From: Entomospira nematocerorum
GTDB lineage: Bacteria > Spirochaetota > Spirochaetia > WRBN01
Assembly: GCF_028748105.1 (NCBI RefSeq)
Contig: NZ_CP118172.1
Span: 1-37,695 of the forward strand
Direction of reading: 5' to 3'
DNA: 37,695 nucleotides
Below the pieces are notes generated by a model. The model ran no database searches, was not told the origin of the DNA, and saw only the letters and a list, made by a program, of their open reading frames with translations. The translations under genes were made by a program, and so were the position numbers. Positions 22,683 through 30,932 of the stretch are shown piece after piece. Within the stretch, counting starts at the first letter, position 1. The number at the start of each line of letters is the position of its first letter.

Positions 22683-23919
22683 TATAAGTCAAGCAACTTA
22701 TCGCTCTCCATGTGGGATAGAGATCGCATTAAAGTGGAAAGAAGTTTCCCGATCCGTCAGTCATGCCACGGCAGTGGGTGATTATCCACAATACGATGGT
22801 GGTGATGTTATTGATTTAGGCCATACCATCGAACAATATCCACTGCAGTGCTATTTTGTTGGAGAGAATTATCAACGAGAATCAGATACATTCTACCATG
22901 CACTACTGGAGCGTGGTATTGCCACATTAGATCATCCTAGATGGGGATCCTTGCATGTTATTCCTACCTCTATTAGTCAATCAGAGAGTTATGTCGATGG
23001 CATAGGACGCAGTATTGTCGATGTAACATTTATTGATGTGGGTCTGCATCATGCACCAACTACGATGACAGGCGATAAGCAGTTTTTTCGAGATCAACAT
23101 CGTCATGCCATCACAGCACTATCGGATCAAATAGTGCAAAATGCCCCAAACCCATCACTATTTACTCGTTTTACCCAGTCAATTCTATCACCTTTAAGAG
23201 CAATCAATACAATATTAGGACGTGGCTGGCGCTTGGCTGGGCAGTGGCAAAGATCCTTTGGTGCACTGGAAACGGCTTTGAATGGAGTCATGCATACGCC
23301 CAGACAGATGGTGGCGATTCTTCAAGCATTTTTATCTCCTATCAAAGGAACGATGCGCACCGAGCGTCTACAGTTTATTCATCATCTCTCTGGCATGATA
23401 ACAAGAGAGAGTAACGAACTGCAAGATAAGCCTATGCATCATCTCATTCAATCACCACAAGAGCGTACGGCACAATCCAACGGTGCTATGATCGCACAAA
23501 CAATGCTCTGTCTTGTGGCACTAGAAGTCGCATACGATACAAATACAGAGCTGACAACAAGAGAGGAGTCAACAGCGTTGCTGATGCATATACAACATCT
23601 GGAACAAGCATATTTCTTATCAGTGCAAGCCAACTATGGTACATTTTCGATCCATGATGATGCCATGCAGTTACCATTACTCTATGCCATACAAAATCTA
23701 TTTCAAGTAACCAAAGAGACACTGCTGGAGCAAATGAGCTATCTCAAGATGAAAAATACGCGAATCTTAGGTCATGCAATGCATCTCTACGAGGTGATGC
23801 ACCTTCTCTATGATATTGTAGAGGATGATCACCTTGCACACTTTATATCACTCAATAACCTAACAGATACGGAGATTTTCTTATTACCAGAAGGAAGAAG
23901 GATAGATTACTATGTCTAG
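22672..23919 (+). CDS. DNA circularisation/baseplate protein (Mu gpN-like)
   Basis: 415 residues with a GTG start at 22672 and GAGGAG upstream, overlapping the tape measure end. The N-terminal 120 residues match the DNA_circ_N pattern (YRSPCGIEIALKWKEVSRS ... PQYDGGDVIDLGHTIEQYPL ... LDHPRWGSLHVIPTSI). In Mu the homologue is gpN, a tail/baseplate component. The remaining 290 residues are helical. Confidence 0.85.
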   Translation: MIVNISQATYRSPCGIEIALKWKEVSRSVSHATAVGDYPQYDGGDVIDLGHTIEQYPLQCYFVGENYQRESDTFYHALLERGIATLDHPRWGSLHVIPTSISQSESYVDGIGRSIVDVTFIDVGLHHAPTTMTGDKQFFRDQHRHAITALSDQIVQNAPNPSLFTRFTQSILSPLRAINTILGRGWRLAGQWQRSFGALETALNGVMHTPRQMVAILQAFLSPIKGTMRTERLQFIHHLSGMITRESNELQDKPMHHLIQSPQERTAQSNGAMIAQTMLCLVALEVAYDTNTELTTREESTALLMHIQHLEQAYFLSVQANYGTFSIHDDAMQLPLLYAIQNLFQVTKETLLEQMSYLKMKNTRILGHAMHLYEVMHLLYDIVEDDHLAHFISLNNLTDTEIFLLPEGRRIDYYV

Positions 23920-24922
23920 TTCGCAGATAAAACTGGCCATTAATCGAACCTTTGTGGATGGTTTTTTATCAGTATCCATGAGCTATAGTATTACGGAGTT
24001 TGTAGCAGGTTTTGCCGTTGTACTACTAGATACGCCTCAAATGTCGTGGCTGCGTCCCTTTGGTTATGAAGAAATTGCTATCTACTATGGTGATGAATTA
24101 CTCTTGACTGGTCGCATCGAAAAGGTCGAACGATCGCAACATAAGAGCCTCCACATTGAGGGCAGAAGCCTCCCAGCAGTACTGATTGATGCCTCTATGG
24201 AGATGCCAGGTCAATTTCATGATGTCGATTTGCACATGCTCTTAAGTGAGTTAGGCAAACCTTATGGATTATCGGTGGTCAGTGAAATAGCACAGCTTCC
24301 TGTCTATGCATCATTAACTGCTGGCGTAGATACAAAAGCCTTTGCCTTTGCCAACTGCTGTGCCGAGAATGATAATATTTTTCTAAGCTCCTCCCCTGCT
24401 GGAGAGATTATTCTGCGTCACTATAATTTTACGCAAGTCCACAACACCTTTGTGGCTGGCGACCATGGGTATTTGGATGCACAAGTCTCATTTGATGGAT
24501 CACAGCGATTCTCTTCATTAACGCTCGTTGCGCAAAGTGAAGATAATCTAGAGCTGCGTTATACTATTGACGATCCAAGTATCAGCATTCATCGTCCACT
24601 CGTAGAGACTGCAGAAGCCCCAGATCTAGCGACACTAGAGCATATTGCTAAGCGTCGCCTTGCACTCTCCATTGCCAACTCTATCAAGATGAGCCTCAAA
24701 CTCAATGGTTGGCATCGTTCACAGAGTGCAGATCGGTTATTACGCGTTGGGGACATCATTCAAATTGAAGATCCCTCACTAGGCTTGAATGATCGCAGTG
24801 CCTTTGTTATAGCAGGATTAGAGATGACTCTAAGCAGTAGTGAGATGCAGATGTCATTACAATTAGCCTTACCCTCATTATATAGCGAAGAACCTCTAGA
24901 AGGAGAACACCCATGGCAATAA
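23912..24922 (+). CDS. Baseplate hub protein (Mu gp44/gpP-like)
   Basis: 336 residues. An N-terminal domain (FVDGFLSVSMSYSITEFVAGFAVVL, then GYEEIAIYYGDELLLTGRIEKV) and C-terminal LRVGDIIQIEDPSLGL fit the gp27/gp44-like hub fold of contractile tails. Overlaps the gene before by 8 bases and the next by 10. It carries the spike encoded immediately downstream. Confidence 0.8.
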   Translation: MSSSQIKLAINRTFVDGFLSVSMSYSITEFVAGFAVVLLDTPQMSWLRPFGYEEIAIYYGDELLLTGRIEKVERSQHKSLHIEGRSLPAVLIDASMEMPGQFHDVDLHMLLSELGKPYGLSVVSEIAQLPVYASLTAGVDTKAFAFANCCAENDNIFLSSSPAGEIILRHYNFTQVHNTFVAGDHGYLDAQVSFDGSQRFSSLTLVAQSEDNLELRYTIDDPSISIHRPLVETAEAPDLATLEHIAKRRLALSIANSIKMSLKLNGWHRSQSADRLLRVGDIIQIEDPSLGLNDRSAFVIAGLEMTLSSSEMQMSLQLALPSLYSEEPLEGEHPWQ

Positions 24923-25401
24923 AGCAGTTTTTTCTATGGATGGCTCAAGTTATTCGACGTCAAGATAATCATCAAGCACAAGTCTCTGGCTTTGCTGGAG
25001 AGGTTTACGAAAGTAAAATTTTACATACGCAAGGCATGGTCTCCGGTGTTCCTGATAAGACAAAAGTCGTAGCAATTCAACTAGGTCATCACCGAAACAA
25101 GAGCTATCTTCTGCCTTATCGTCTTGTCGATCTCCAACCTATGGAGGCGGGAGCGACGATGCTCTATGCCACCAATCCCGATGGTAGCACCATCGTTGGT
25201 ACCATCGAATTAACCAACGGCGGCAAGCTTGCCATCAACACACAACAAGATGATCTCTTGGCGATTATCCAAGAGACGCTATCACTCTTACAAGAGTTGC
25301 AAACCTTTGGATCACCCACCTCGCAACTGCCCCCACCCAATTGGATAGCCAAGGCAAAAACCTTACAAAATCGCCTAGATGCCATAGCAAAGTATCAATA
25401 A
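24913..25401 (+). CDS. Baseplate spike protein (Mu gp45-like)
   Basis: 162 residues. An OB-like start (GFAGEVYESKILHTQGMVSGVP) and the GDxx-like surface PLxPYRLVDLQP suit the Mu gp45 spike family. The C-terminal part (NGGKLAINTQQDDLLAIIQETLSLL) ends in a helix instead of a long beta-helix with a metal-bound tip, so the tip may be reduced. AGGAG lies 7 bases before the ATG. Confidence 0.7.
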   Translation: MAIKQFFLWMAQVIRRQDNHQAQVSGFAGEVYESKILHTQGMVSGVPDKTKVVAIQLGHHRNKSYLLPYRLVDLQPMEAGATMLYATNPDGSTIVGTIELTNGGKLAINTQQDDLLAIIQETLSLLQELQTFGSPTSQLPPPNWIAKAKTLQNRLDAIAKYQ

Positions 25402-25416
25402 ACAAGGAGTCTTTCA

Positions 25417-25641
25417 ATGTTACAAAAAGAGGTATTCACGGCACAACTGATGGAGTTATTCCAAACCATGCAAACCAAAGCAACCACAGAAAACCCCATG
25501 AGTGATGCCGTATTGGCACAGGAACTTGCCACAATCATTGATGCTTATGTACGATCCGCCACCGTGCTAATCGATACATTTGCTGCCACCACACCCATGG
25601 GAGGACCTGTCAGCGGTACGGCAACGGGAGGATTACTCTAG
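25417..25641 (+). CDS. Small conserved-position tail protein, unknown
   Basis: 74 residues. Helical N-terminus and a Gly/Thr/Ala-rich C-terminus (MGGPVSGTATGGLL). AAGGAG lies upstream of the ATG and the last base is shared with the next start. Its place between spike and gp46-like genes suggests a baseplate role, but no family was recognised. Confidence 0.6.
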   Translation: MLQKEVFTAQLMELFQTMQTKATTENPMSDAVLAQELATIIDAYVRSATVLIDTFAATTPMGGPVSGTATGGLL

Positions 25642-26030
25642 TGGATATCTTGCTAGACGATGGACGTGAAGGCTTTGATTTAGTGCTTGATCTCCATAGC
25701 GACATTATGCTGGTTAAGGATCTTCGTTCTCGTATTGTAAATACTATCAAGCTGGCATTATTTACTGATAATGACTGGGCTGGTAATTCATTATTGACAG
25801 GTTCAATAGGCAGTAAGATGGAGCAAATGATACGGCAACCAGTGAGCATGAGTCAGCGTACCATTCTAGAAAGAGAGATACGTCAAGCCCTGGCATTTAT
25901 GATTGCTGATGGCTTGGTCAGTAATCTTGATGTGAGTCTGATTCTTGTGGATAATTGTCGCTATATCTTGAGAATTATCGTTGATAATGAAGAATTTACT
26001 ATCGATAACTTGTTGGAGATAAAAGAATAA
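25641..26030 (+). CDS. Baseplate wedge protein (Mu gp46/gp25-like)
   Basis: 129 residues with a GTG start overlapping the previous stop. DILLDDGREGFDLVL and LREIRQALAFMIADGL-like segments are typical of gp46/gp25-like sheath initiators. The order spike, gp46, gp47, gp48 is the same as in Mu. Confidence 0.8.
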   Translation: MDILLDDGREGFDLVLDLHSDIMLVKDLRSRIVNTIKLALFTDNDWAGNSLLTGSIGSKMEQMIRQPVSMSQRTILEREIRQALAFMIADGLVSNLDVSLILVDNCRYILRIIVDNEEFTIDNLLEIKE

Positions 26031-27118
26031 TGCACACTCCATCCCGTAAGGAAATTTATGACCAAATCCTCGCCTCCATGCAAAGCTCTCTCAAAGAGCG
26101 TGGCGCCACGCTACCACTCTCTAGTCGATCGGTATGGTCTGTGCTAGCTGGAGTATTAGCCAGTGCCTTAGGCATACTCTATATCTATGGATCGTGGATT
26201 TACCGACAAATTTTTCCACAAACGCAAGATGAGTCGGCACTCTTACTCGAGGGCGAACGCTTTGGGCTCTTTCCCAAAGCTGCCACACCCACCAAGGTCA
26301 CAGCCATAGCCAGTGGATTGGTGGGCTCCTTGATTCCTAGTGGTTGGCAAGCCAGTGTCCAAGGATCGCTCTTTAGTGTGGAAGAGAGTGTCGAGATTGA
26401 CGCCTCTGGCACGGCATTAGTCTCGCTGATTGCCCTTGAAGCTGGTGCGTTACCCATGGTCGATCGCCTGACCTTGACGCGATCACTTGCAGGGGTGGAG
26501 AATACACTTCAGGTGGATACCTGGCTCGCTGGTAGTGATACGGAGTCGCTGGTAGATTTTCGTAATCGTGTCATCTCCATCCGCCGTAATCGCCCACAGG
26601 GAGGATCGATCTCTGATTATATTGCGTGGTCCCTAGATGTCCAAGGCATTGCACGCGTGCTAGTCTTGAGCCGTCAGATGGGCGTGATATTAGTCTACCC
26701 TGTCGTCGCTATGACCGGCGAACAGCGTATTCCCAGTGAAGAGAAGCGTCGCCAACTCGAAGAGCATCTCAACCAAGAAGATGTCGCACCCCTTGGCGTT
26801 GCCGACGTGATGGTGGGTATCTTTCATCAGCTTGCTATCGATATCCAGGTGACCATGCTCTATCCCAATAATCCCACCCTACGCAACACGATCACGCAAG
26901 CATGGCAGTTATACTTGTGGCAACGATTTCCCCGTCAATTTATGGGACAAGAAGAGGCCACCGAGACAATCAGTGAAGCCGAAATGTTGGCCTTAGCCGT
27001 CTCTAGTGGTGCAAGACAAGTAGAAATAACCCTATCCATCGATAAGGAGATTATCCCTGTGTATGACCTTGCCTATAATGAAATCGCCACCCTAGGAGCC
27101 GTAACATGGAGCATATAA
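26030..27118 (+). CDS. Baseplate J-like protein (Mu gp47-like)
   Basis: 362 residues. N-terminal RSVWSVLAGVLASALGILYIYGSWIYRQIFPQTQDE and the central SLVDFRNRVISIRRNRPQGGSISDYIAWSLDVQGIARV are characteristic of baseplate J/gp47 proteins that join wedges to the hub. It overlaps both neighbours, which couples their translation. Confidence 0.9.
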   Translation: MHTPSRKEIYDQILASMQSSLKERGATLPLSSRSVWSVLAGVLASALGILYIYGSWIYRQIFPQTQDESALLLEGERFGLFPKAATPTKVTAIASGLVGSLIPSGWQASVQGSLFSVEESVEIDASGTALVSLIALEAGALPMVDRLTLTRSLAGVENTLQVDTWLAGSDTESLVDFRNRVISIRRNRPQGGSISDYIAWSLDVQGIARVLVLSRQMGVILVYPVVAMTGEQRIPSEEKRRQLEEHLNQEDVAPLGVADVMVGIFHQLAIDIQVTMLYPNNPTLRNTITQAWQLYLWQRFPRQFMGQEEATETISEAEMLALAVSSGARQVEITLSIDKEIIPVYDLAYNEIATLGAVTWSI

Positions 27119-27708
27119 AACGCATGATCAAGACACTCTTTCCCCGTGGCAGAGCTTGGCGACTACCCAACTATTGGAACGTTTTGATTGATGGCTGGTC
27201 GCGTGGTATTGCCGATGCCAAACTCTGGCTCGGCAAGGTCAAGCAGGAGATCCATCCACGCACCAGTCAGAGCGGACTCGATGACTGGGCAAGCACGCTC
27301 GGCATTAGCCAAGATAGCACGCTCAGCATCGATCAACGCAGGGCACAACTAGAGGCAATCGATACCGCAGCTGGTGGGCAAGATCTCGTGTATATTAATC
27401 GCATTGTACAAATTGTCTATCCTAACTGTTGGGTGGAGCGCATCTCCAGTAATAATGTGCTTGGCAATCGAGAAGCTCGTTGTGCGCTTGCTACTTGTGC
27501 AGGTGGAGAGGTAATCGATAACCAAGGCAATCCCATAGGCAGTGTGCGATTCTTCTATTACGTCAAGGGCGTAGCAAGATCCAATGAAGAGTCTGGCTTG
27601 CGTGATTTAGTGGCACGCCTATGTCCGGCTCAGATGCAAGCCATTTGGTTAGTGCAATTTATGAATGAGGAGGAATTGTATGCATGGAAAAGTCTTAGCA
27701 GAGGATAA
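27106..27708 (+). CDS. Baseplate protein (Mu gp48-like, DUF2313)
   Basis: 200 residues. IKTLFPRGRAWRLPNYWNVLIDGWSRGIAD near the start and SQSGLDDWASTLGI fit the gp48/DUF2313 family. It links the baseplate to the fibres. TAGGAG precedes the ATG; the end overlaps the next gene by 29 bases. Confidence 0.85.
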   Translation: MEHIKRMIKTLFPRGRAWRLPNYWNVLIDGWSRGIADAKLWLGKVKQEIHPRTSQSGLDDWASTLGISQDSTLSIDQRRAQLEAIDTAAGGQDLVYINRIVQIVYPNCWVERISSNNVLGNREARCALATCAGGEVIDNQGNPIGSVRFFYYVKGVARSNEESGLRDLVARLCPAQMQAIWLVQFMNEEELYAWKSLSRG

Positions 27709-28213
27709 TATCGATGGGCGATTCGCCGACAACGATTTACACCGTGGCACCCGTGGCACCCGTATTGAAGCACGCGAACAAAACGATGTCTATTTTGAGA
27801 TCGCTAACGCCATTGCCGAGGCACGTATCGCCTTTGATGGCACCGATGAGGCGCAACTGGCCAAAGCCATCATCGCCATCGCCCGACGCGAAGGATCCCT
27901 TAATGGCATCGAGGTGGAGATGTACCAATCACCACAGAGCTTTCGCCTTGCCGATTTTGGCATTCCCAGCGGAGAGTACCTCGCCTCGGTTAGTCTGCAG
28001 GGTGACAACCCCAACGATATCACCTTGAGCTACAACATTATTGCTAACACTCTCACGCTCCACGCCTGGTATACCAACGACCAGGGTAAGCGTGTGCAAG
28101 GGGTGCCCAGTCAACGAAGCAAAGGCGGATTTGACAAGGCCTTTAACTTGCCCTGGGATGGCAAACGCGATGGATCAAGAACTAAAGTATCTATTTTTTT
28201 ACGTACACGATAA
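27680..28213 (+). CDS. Tail fibre-region protein 1
   Basis: 177 residues from the ATG at 27680 with GAGGAGG upstream; the earlier in-frame ATG at 27665 is inside the gp48 gene. The N-terminal part, with FDGTDEAQLAKAIIAIARREG, is similar in style to attachment domains of tail fibres. The rest is beta-rich. Probably the baseplate-proximal part or partner of the fibre encoded next. Confidence 0.6.
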   Translation: MHGKVLAEDNIDGRFADNDLHRGTRGTRIEAREQNDVYFEIANAIAEARIAFDGTDEAQLAKAIIAIARREGSLNGIEVEMYQSPQSFRLADFGIPSGEYLASVSLQGDNPNDITLSYNIIANTLTLHAWYTNDQGKRVQGVPSQRSKGGFDKAFNLPWDGKRDGSRTKVSIFLRTR

Positions 28214-28223
28214 GGAGTATATC

Positions 28224-29111
28224 ATGCTAATAAGAATATCCAATGCCATAGAAGATGACATGCACCAGACCAACAGCGTCGAGATGATGGCCAGTTGGCA
28301 ATTATGGCTTGCCTCTACCACCGCCTTTGTCGGACTAGAGAGCGGGAGCAATCGCCTGCGTGTGGCGCACCATAGCTTTTTTGCGATGACCTCGCCCTTT
28401 CGCTGGTATCGCATTGTCGACGATCCGCTCATGTTGGGGCAAGATCACATCGACATTGGCGGAAATTTTAAGGCTAACGTCACCTATCAAGTATTTCTTG
28501 TGGATGATGGCGAGAATGGACGCTTTGCGATTACCGAAAGCACCCTCGCTCCCGTGGGCGTACAGGATCATCAGGCGCTCTGGATTGCTCAATTTGCCAC
28601 CAAGGAGAGTGGTGTTATCGACGGTACCAGCATCATCGATAGCCAAGTGGCCAAGGTTGGTGCCACCTATCCCCTAGGGAAAACCTACGTCCAGTACCCC
28701 AAGGATCGCTCGCCCCAAGAGCTCTATCCAAGACAACAGTGGCAAGAGATCTCTGCGCAGTTTGCTGGAGACTTCTTTCGCGTGGTCGGTGGCAATGCCA
28801 GTGCCTTTGGTGCAGGACGACAACAAGAGAGTTTGCCTAATATCACAGGGCAAGTGGTCAGTCAGTCGATGATCTATTCATTTAGAAAATCAACTCCAAA
28901 CGAGGCACTCTATGGTCAACCTTGGACAGGAGGTGGAGAGTATCAGCCTAATCATTATGCATCTGTTACTCTGACGCATACCCCAAGTAGTGATTATGAT
29001 AGCTATCCTTACCTTCAAATAGATGCTTCTAGATCCTCTCCAACCTATGGCAGACGCAAAGAGGTGGCTCCACAAAATCACAGTATACGCTTGTGGAAAC
29101 GGATAGGGTAA
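28224..29111 (+). CDS. Tail fibre/receptor-binding protein
   Basis: 295 residues from the ATG at 28224 with AAGGAG upstream. The C-terminal part contains the collar-like pattern YVQYPKDRSPQELYP..QWQEIS followed by AGDFFRVVGGNASAFGAGRQQESLPNITG and an aromatic, Ser/Tyr-rich tip that ends in RLWKRIG. This is the usual architecture of fibre tips that bind host receptors. Shorter than the fibres of many Mu-like phages. Confidence 0.75.
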   Translation: MLIRISNAIEDDMHQTNSVEMMASWQLWLASTTAFVGLESGSNRLRVAHHSFFAMTSPFRWYRIVDDPLMLGQDHIDIGGNFKANVTYQVFLVDDGENGRFAITESTLAPVGVQDHQALWIAQFATKESGVIDGTSIIDSQVAKVGATYPLGKTYVQYPKDRSPQELYPRQQWQEISAQFAGDFFRVVGGNASAFGAGRQQESLPNITGQVVSQSMIYSFRKSTPNEALYGQPWTGGGEYQPNHYASVTLTHTPSSDYDSYPYLQIDASRSSPTYGRRKEVAPQNHSIRLWKRIG

Positions 29112-29115
29112 CGGC

Positions 29116-29505
29116 ATGTCTGAAGAGTTATCCGTCAAGGTGGCACGGTTGGAGACAGCAGTACGCAAAGACCAGGAGCATCAACAGCGAGAGATCACCG
29201 AGCTCAAGAGTAGTGTCCATCTCTTGTCACGTGAGTTTCATGCCAGCCAAGGCGAACTCAAATCGGTAGGCGAACTCTATCAGCTCTATCGCTCTCTAAC
29301 CAATCGCATCGAACGTGATAGCGAAAAACGTGATGCCCAACACAAAGAGTTACTCAATGCACTGAGTAAAAAGCTCGACGCTGGAGCATCAGCAAAGTGG
29401 GCTGTGAACTTTCAAAAGATCATGCAGTGGCTGATCTGGTTCTTCATGCTCATGGGCGCTTTTGGGATGGGTAACTGGTTGCAAGCAACCTTAATTCAAC
29501 ATTAA
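29116..29505 (+). CDS. Coiled-coil protein with C-terminal membrane segment (XhlA-like)
   Basis: 129 residues. A long charged coiled coil (about residues 1-95) is followed by one hydrophobic segment (WLIWFFMLMGAFGMGNWL). The topology is that of XhlA/holin-accessory proteins. It lies between the fibre and lysis genes, so a role in lysis is likely, though a tail-associated role is possible. Ribosome-binding site is weak (AGGG). Confidence 0.55.
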   Translation: MSEELSVKVARLETAVRKDQEHQQREITELKSSVHLLSREFHASQGELKSVGELYQLYRSLTNRIERDSEKRDAQHKELLNALSKKLDAGASAKWAVNFQKIMQWLIWFFMLMGAFGMGNWLQATLIQH

Positions 29506-29537
29506 TAAAGATAATTAACTATCAAGGAGAAGAGTCT

Positions 29538-29969
29538 ATGATCAAACAGAACGACTCAAGGCTTCATGCCAAGATTCAAGCCTATGGCTGTAACTTTTTA
29601 GCACATCTGGCGATTGCGCGCCATGATTGGCTGGCCGAAGAGGTCGATCACGTCTATCACTTGGCACTGCAACAGGGCATCATTGATGCCAACTGTACGG
29701 TGCGTCAACCCCAAGAGCTCTTGGCATTAGTTGGTACCCCACTGCGCCAATTAGGAGGCGTTGTCATCGCTAACGGCGAGTGCTGGGGAGCTAAAGAGAA
29801 CGATGCCAAGATTCGCTATCGCATTGCCCGCTGGAAGCAACGTGATAGCCAACATCAACACTTTACCTTGTGGAATCGTAACGGCGAGTACTACGATCCC
29901 TATGATGCCGATCAAGCCAATTACAAGCTGGAGAAGCTCCAACTCCTAGGTCTGCAATTCTATGGATAG
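29538..29969 (+). CDS. DUF261-like protein, candidate cysteine-peptidase endolysin
   Basis: 143 residues. YGCNFLAHLAIA near the start puts a cysteine (Cys18) at the head of a helix; HFTLWNRNGEYYDPYD near the end offers His108 and Asp120. This Cys-His-Asp order is that of papain-fold (C39/NlpC-like) peptidases. The sequence resembles DUF261, a family I recall from spirochaete plasmids and phages; the match was not searched. No other endolysin is seen in the element, and the holin and spanin genes follow directly. Endolysin is therefore inferred from context. AAGGAG lies upstream of the ATG; the end overlaps the holin gene by 8 bases. Confidence 0.6.
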   Translation: MIKQNDSRLHAKIQAYGCNFLAHLAIARHDWLAEEVDHVYHLALQQGIIDANCTVRQPQELLALVGTPLRQLGGVVIANGECWGAKENDAKIRYRIARWKQRDSQHQHFTLWNRNGEYYDPYDADQANYKLEKLQLLGLQFYG

Positions 29970-30204
29970 CACGCTACAAGAAGACACGAAAGAGTCTTGG
30001 CTAACGCCCAATCGCATTAGCATGGGAGGCAAGTTCGTCGGGATGATGATGATTTTAGGTGGCTATTTCCTGCACATCTTCACCTCACTAGATTTTAGCA
30101 TGACCGACATCATGTGGTCGGCGGTGACCATGGCCAGCTTGGGTGCTCCGGTGGACTTTAGCTATATCATCAACAATTTTGGTCAACACTTTGGCAAGAG
30201 ATAA
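29962..30204 (+). CDS. Holin-like membrane protein
   Basis: 80 residues with two hydrophobic segments (about 24-42, FVGMMMILGGYFLHIF, and 47-66, MTDIMWSAVTMASLGAPV) and a short basic tail. Size, topology and position after the candidate endolysin suit a class II holin. The start overlaps the previous gene. Confidence 0.65.
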   Translation: MDSTLQEDTKESWLTPNRISMGGKFVGMMMILGGYFLHIFTSLDFSMTDIMWSAVTMASLGAPVDFSYIINNFGQHFGKR

Positions 30205-30218
30205 AGGAGGCCAATAGC

Positions 30219-30308
30219 ATGATTATTGCATGGATGATCACGACAGCAATCGTGGCATGTGTGGCAGGCGTAGTGATCGATCGCCTGATTGTACAGCAGT
30301 GGTTCTAA
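30219..30308 (+). CDS. 29-residue single-pass membrane peptide
   Basis: Starts MIIAWMITTAIVACVAG and ends VQQWF, with TAA at 30306-30308. AAAGGAGG lies 7 bases before the ATG, one of the best ribosome-binding sites in the element. One membrane-spanning segment. It sits between holin and spanin genes and may be a holin regulator or pinholin-like peptide; that is inference. Confidence 0.65.
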   Translation: MIIAWMITTAIVACVAGVVIDRLIVQQWF

Positions 30309-30309
30309 G

Positions 30310-30528
30310 ATGTTAGCAAGAATCAAGTTCCTCATCATGACAAGTATCAGTGGCTTGGCAGCGATCTATATCGCTATCCAAGCCTATCGTAAAGGTAAGC
30401 AAGCTGGATCTAAAGCCGTTATTAAGGAGCACGAGGCGATCATCACTAAAATCGAAGAGAAAGAGGAGAAGAAGCATGGGATCACCCAAGAGAATGTGGT
30501 GGATCGTCTCAATGATCGTTTTCACTAG
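30310..30528 (+). CDS. Inner-membrane spanin (Rz-like)
   Basis: 72 residues from the ATG at 30310, one base after the preceding stop. An N-terminal membrane anchor (IKFLIMTSISGLAAIYIAI) is followed by a charged helix (KEHEAIITKIEEKEEKKH). Topology and the overlapping lipoprotein gene in another frame are those of an Rz/Rz1 pair. Short compared with lambda Rz (153 residues). Confidence 0.65.
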   Translation: MLARIKFLIMTSISGLAAIYIAIQAYRKGKQAGSKAVIKEHEAIITKIEEKEEKKHGITQENVVDRLNDRFH

Positions 30529-30694
30529 TACCTGTGTCACTTCCCCATCAAAAACACGAATGCCAAAGCCTGTTCCGCCCTCGAGTTTGGGCATCACGTG
30601 GCATGATGAAGACGATCGAGTGAGCATTAGCAAAGAAGATGCAGTAAAACTAGAGCAGTGGTTGATTGATGTGGAGTACTATATCAACAGTTGA
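30476..30694 (+). CDS. Outer-membrane spanin lipoprotein (Rz1-like)
   Basis: 72 residues, starting inside the Rz-like gene in another frame (53-base overlap). GAGGAG lies 7 bases before the ATG at 30476. A signal peptide (RMWWIVSMIVFTSTC) ends with a cysteine as a relaxed lipobox, followed by a Pro-rich stretch (MPKPVPPSS). Rz1 proteins are short Pro-rich outer-membrane lipoproteins. It implies a host with an outer membrane. Confidence 0.65.
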   Translation: MGSPKRMWWIVSMIVFTSTCVTSPSKTRMPKPVPPSSLGITWHDEDDRVSISKEDAVKLEQWLIDVEYYINS

Positions 30695-30700
30695 AGTTTA

Positions 30701-30709
30701 TGCTATACT
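30701..30709 (+). promoter_or_regulatory. Extended -10 promoter of hydrophobic-peptide mRNA
   Basis: TGCTATACT, the same extended -10 as in the rep antisense promoter. No good -35 at the usual distance. The predicted start near 30716 gives a leader of about 100 nt before the peptide ATG. Confidence 0.5.
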
Positions 30710-30771
30710 AGCAAACAAGAGAGAAAGAGAAAAAAGTAGAGTGAGTGTCGTTGACATCGGTTGGCATCAAT

Positions 30772-30803
30772 AGCCCTCCGATTGTTCGCGCTTTCGGAGG
30801 GCT
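30772..30803 (+). promoter_or_regulatory. Leader hairpin upstream of the peptide ORF
   Basis: Perfect 10-bp stem (AGCCCTCCGA 30772-30781, TCGGAGGGCT 30794-30803) with a 12-base loop, ending three bases before the Shine-Dalgarno AAGGAGG. The CCTCC in its left arm could also pair with that Shine-Dalgarno, so the leader could switch between open and blocked states. There is no T-run, so it is not a terminator. Confidence 0.6.
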
Positions 30804-30818
30804 TAAAGGAGGTGCACT

Positions 30819-30890
30819 ATGTGGTACACCATACTGAAAGTTTTCATGATTGTCATGATGCTTTTATCAATTTCTCAAAAACTCTACTAA
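30819..30890 (+). CDS. 23-residue hydrophobic peptide, candidate type I toxin (copy 2)
   Basis: Starts MWYTILKVFMIV and ends SISQKLY. A near-perfect AAGGAGG lies 6 bases before the ATG. The middle is a single hydrophobic helix rich in Met, Leu, Ile and Val; Lys residues flank it. The stop codon lies in the loop of hairpin A. Size, membrane character, long structured leader and a convergent antisense promoter fit type I toxins such as Fst, TxpA/BsrG or AapA, but I see no sequence match to any. Next to the par cassette, it would suit post-segregational killing. Confidence 0.6.
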   Translation: MWYTILKVFMIVMMLLSISQKLY

Positions 30891-30924
30891 TCTAGAGTTC
30901 CGCTCCTTGCCGGGAGCGGTTTTT
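30880..30924. repeat. Double-hairpin element, copy 2
   Basis: Hairpin A: AACTCTA (30880-30886), six-base loop, TAGAGTT (30893-30899). Hairpin B: CCGCTCC (30900-30906), six-base loop, GGAGCGG (30913-30919), then TTTTTC. Compared with 8411-8457, the innermost pair of hairpin B changes from T:A to C:G, preserving the stem. Hairpin B with its T-run is also the terminator of the peptide mRNA. Confidence 0.85.
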
Positions 30925-30932
30925 CTATCTCT

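Larger units (their letters stand above)
30806..30926 (-). ncRNA. Predicted antisense RNA, copy 2 (3' end uncertain)
   Basis: It would start near 30926 from the promoter at 30961-30933 and read through hairpins B and A into the peptide ORF. No terminator as clear as that of copy 1 is seen. If it reaches about 30806 it would also cover the Shine-Dalgarno. The promoter is strong; the length is a guess. Confidence 0.5.
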
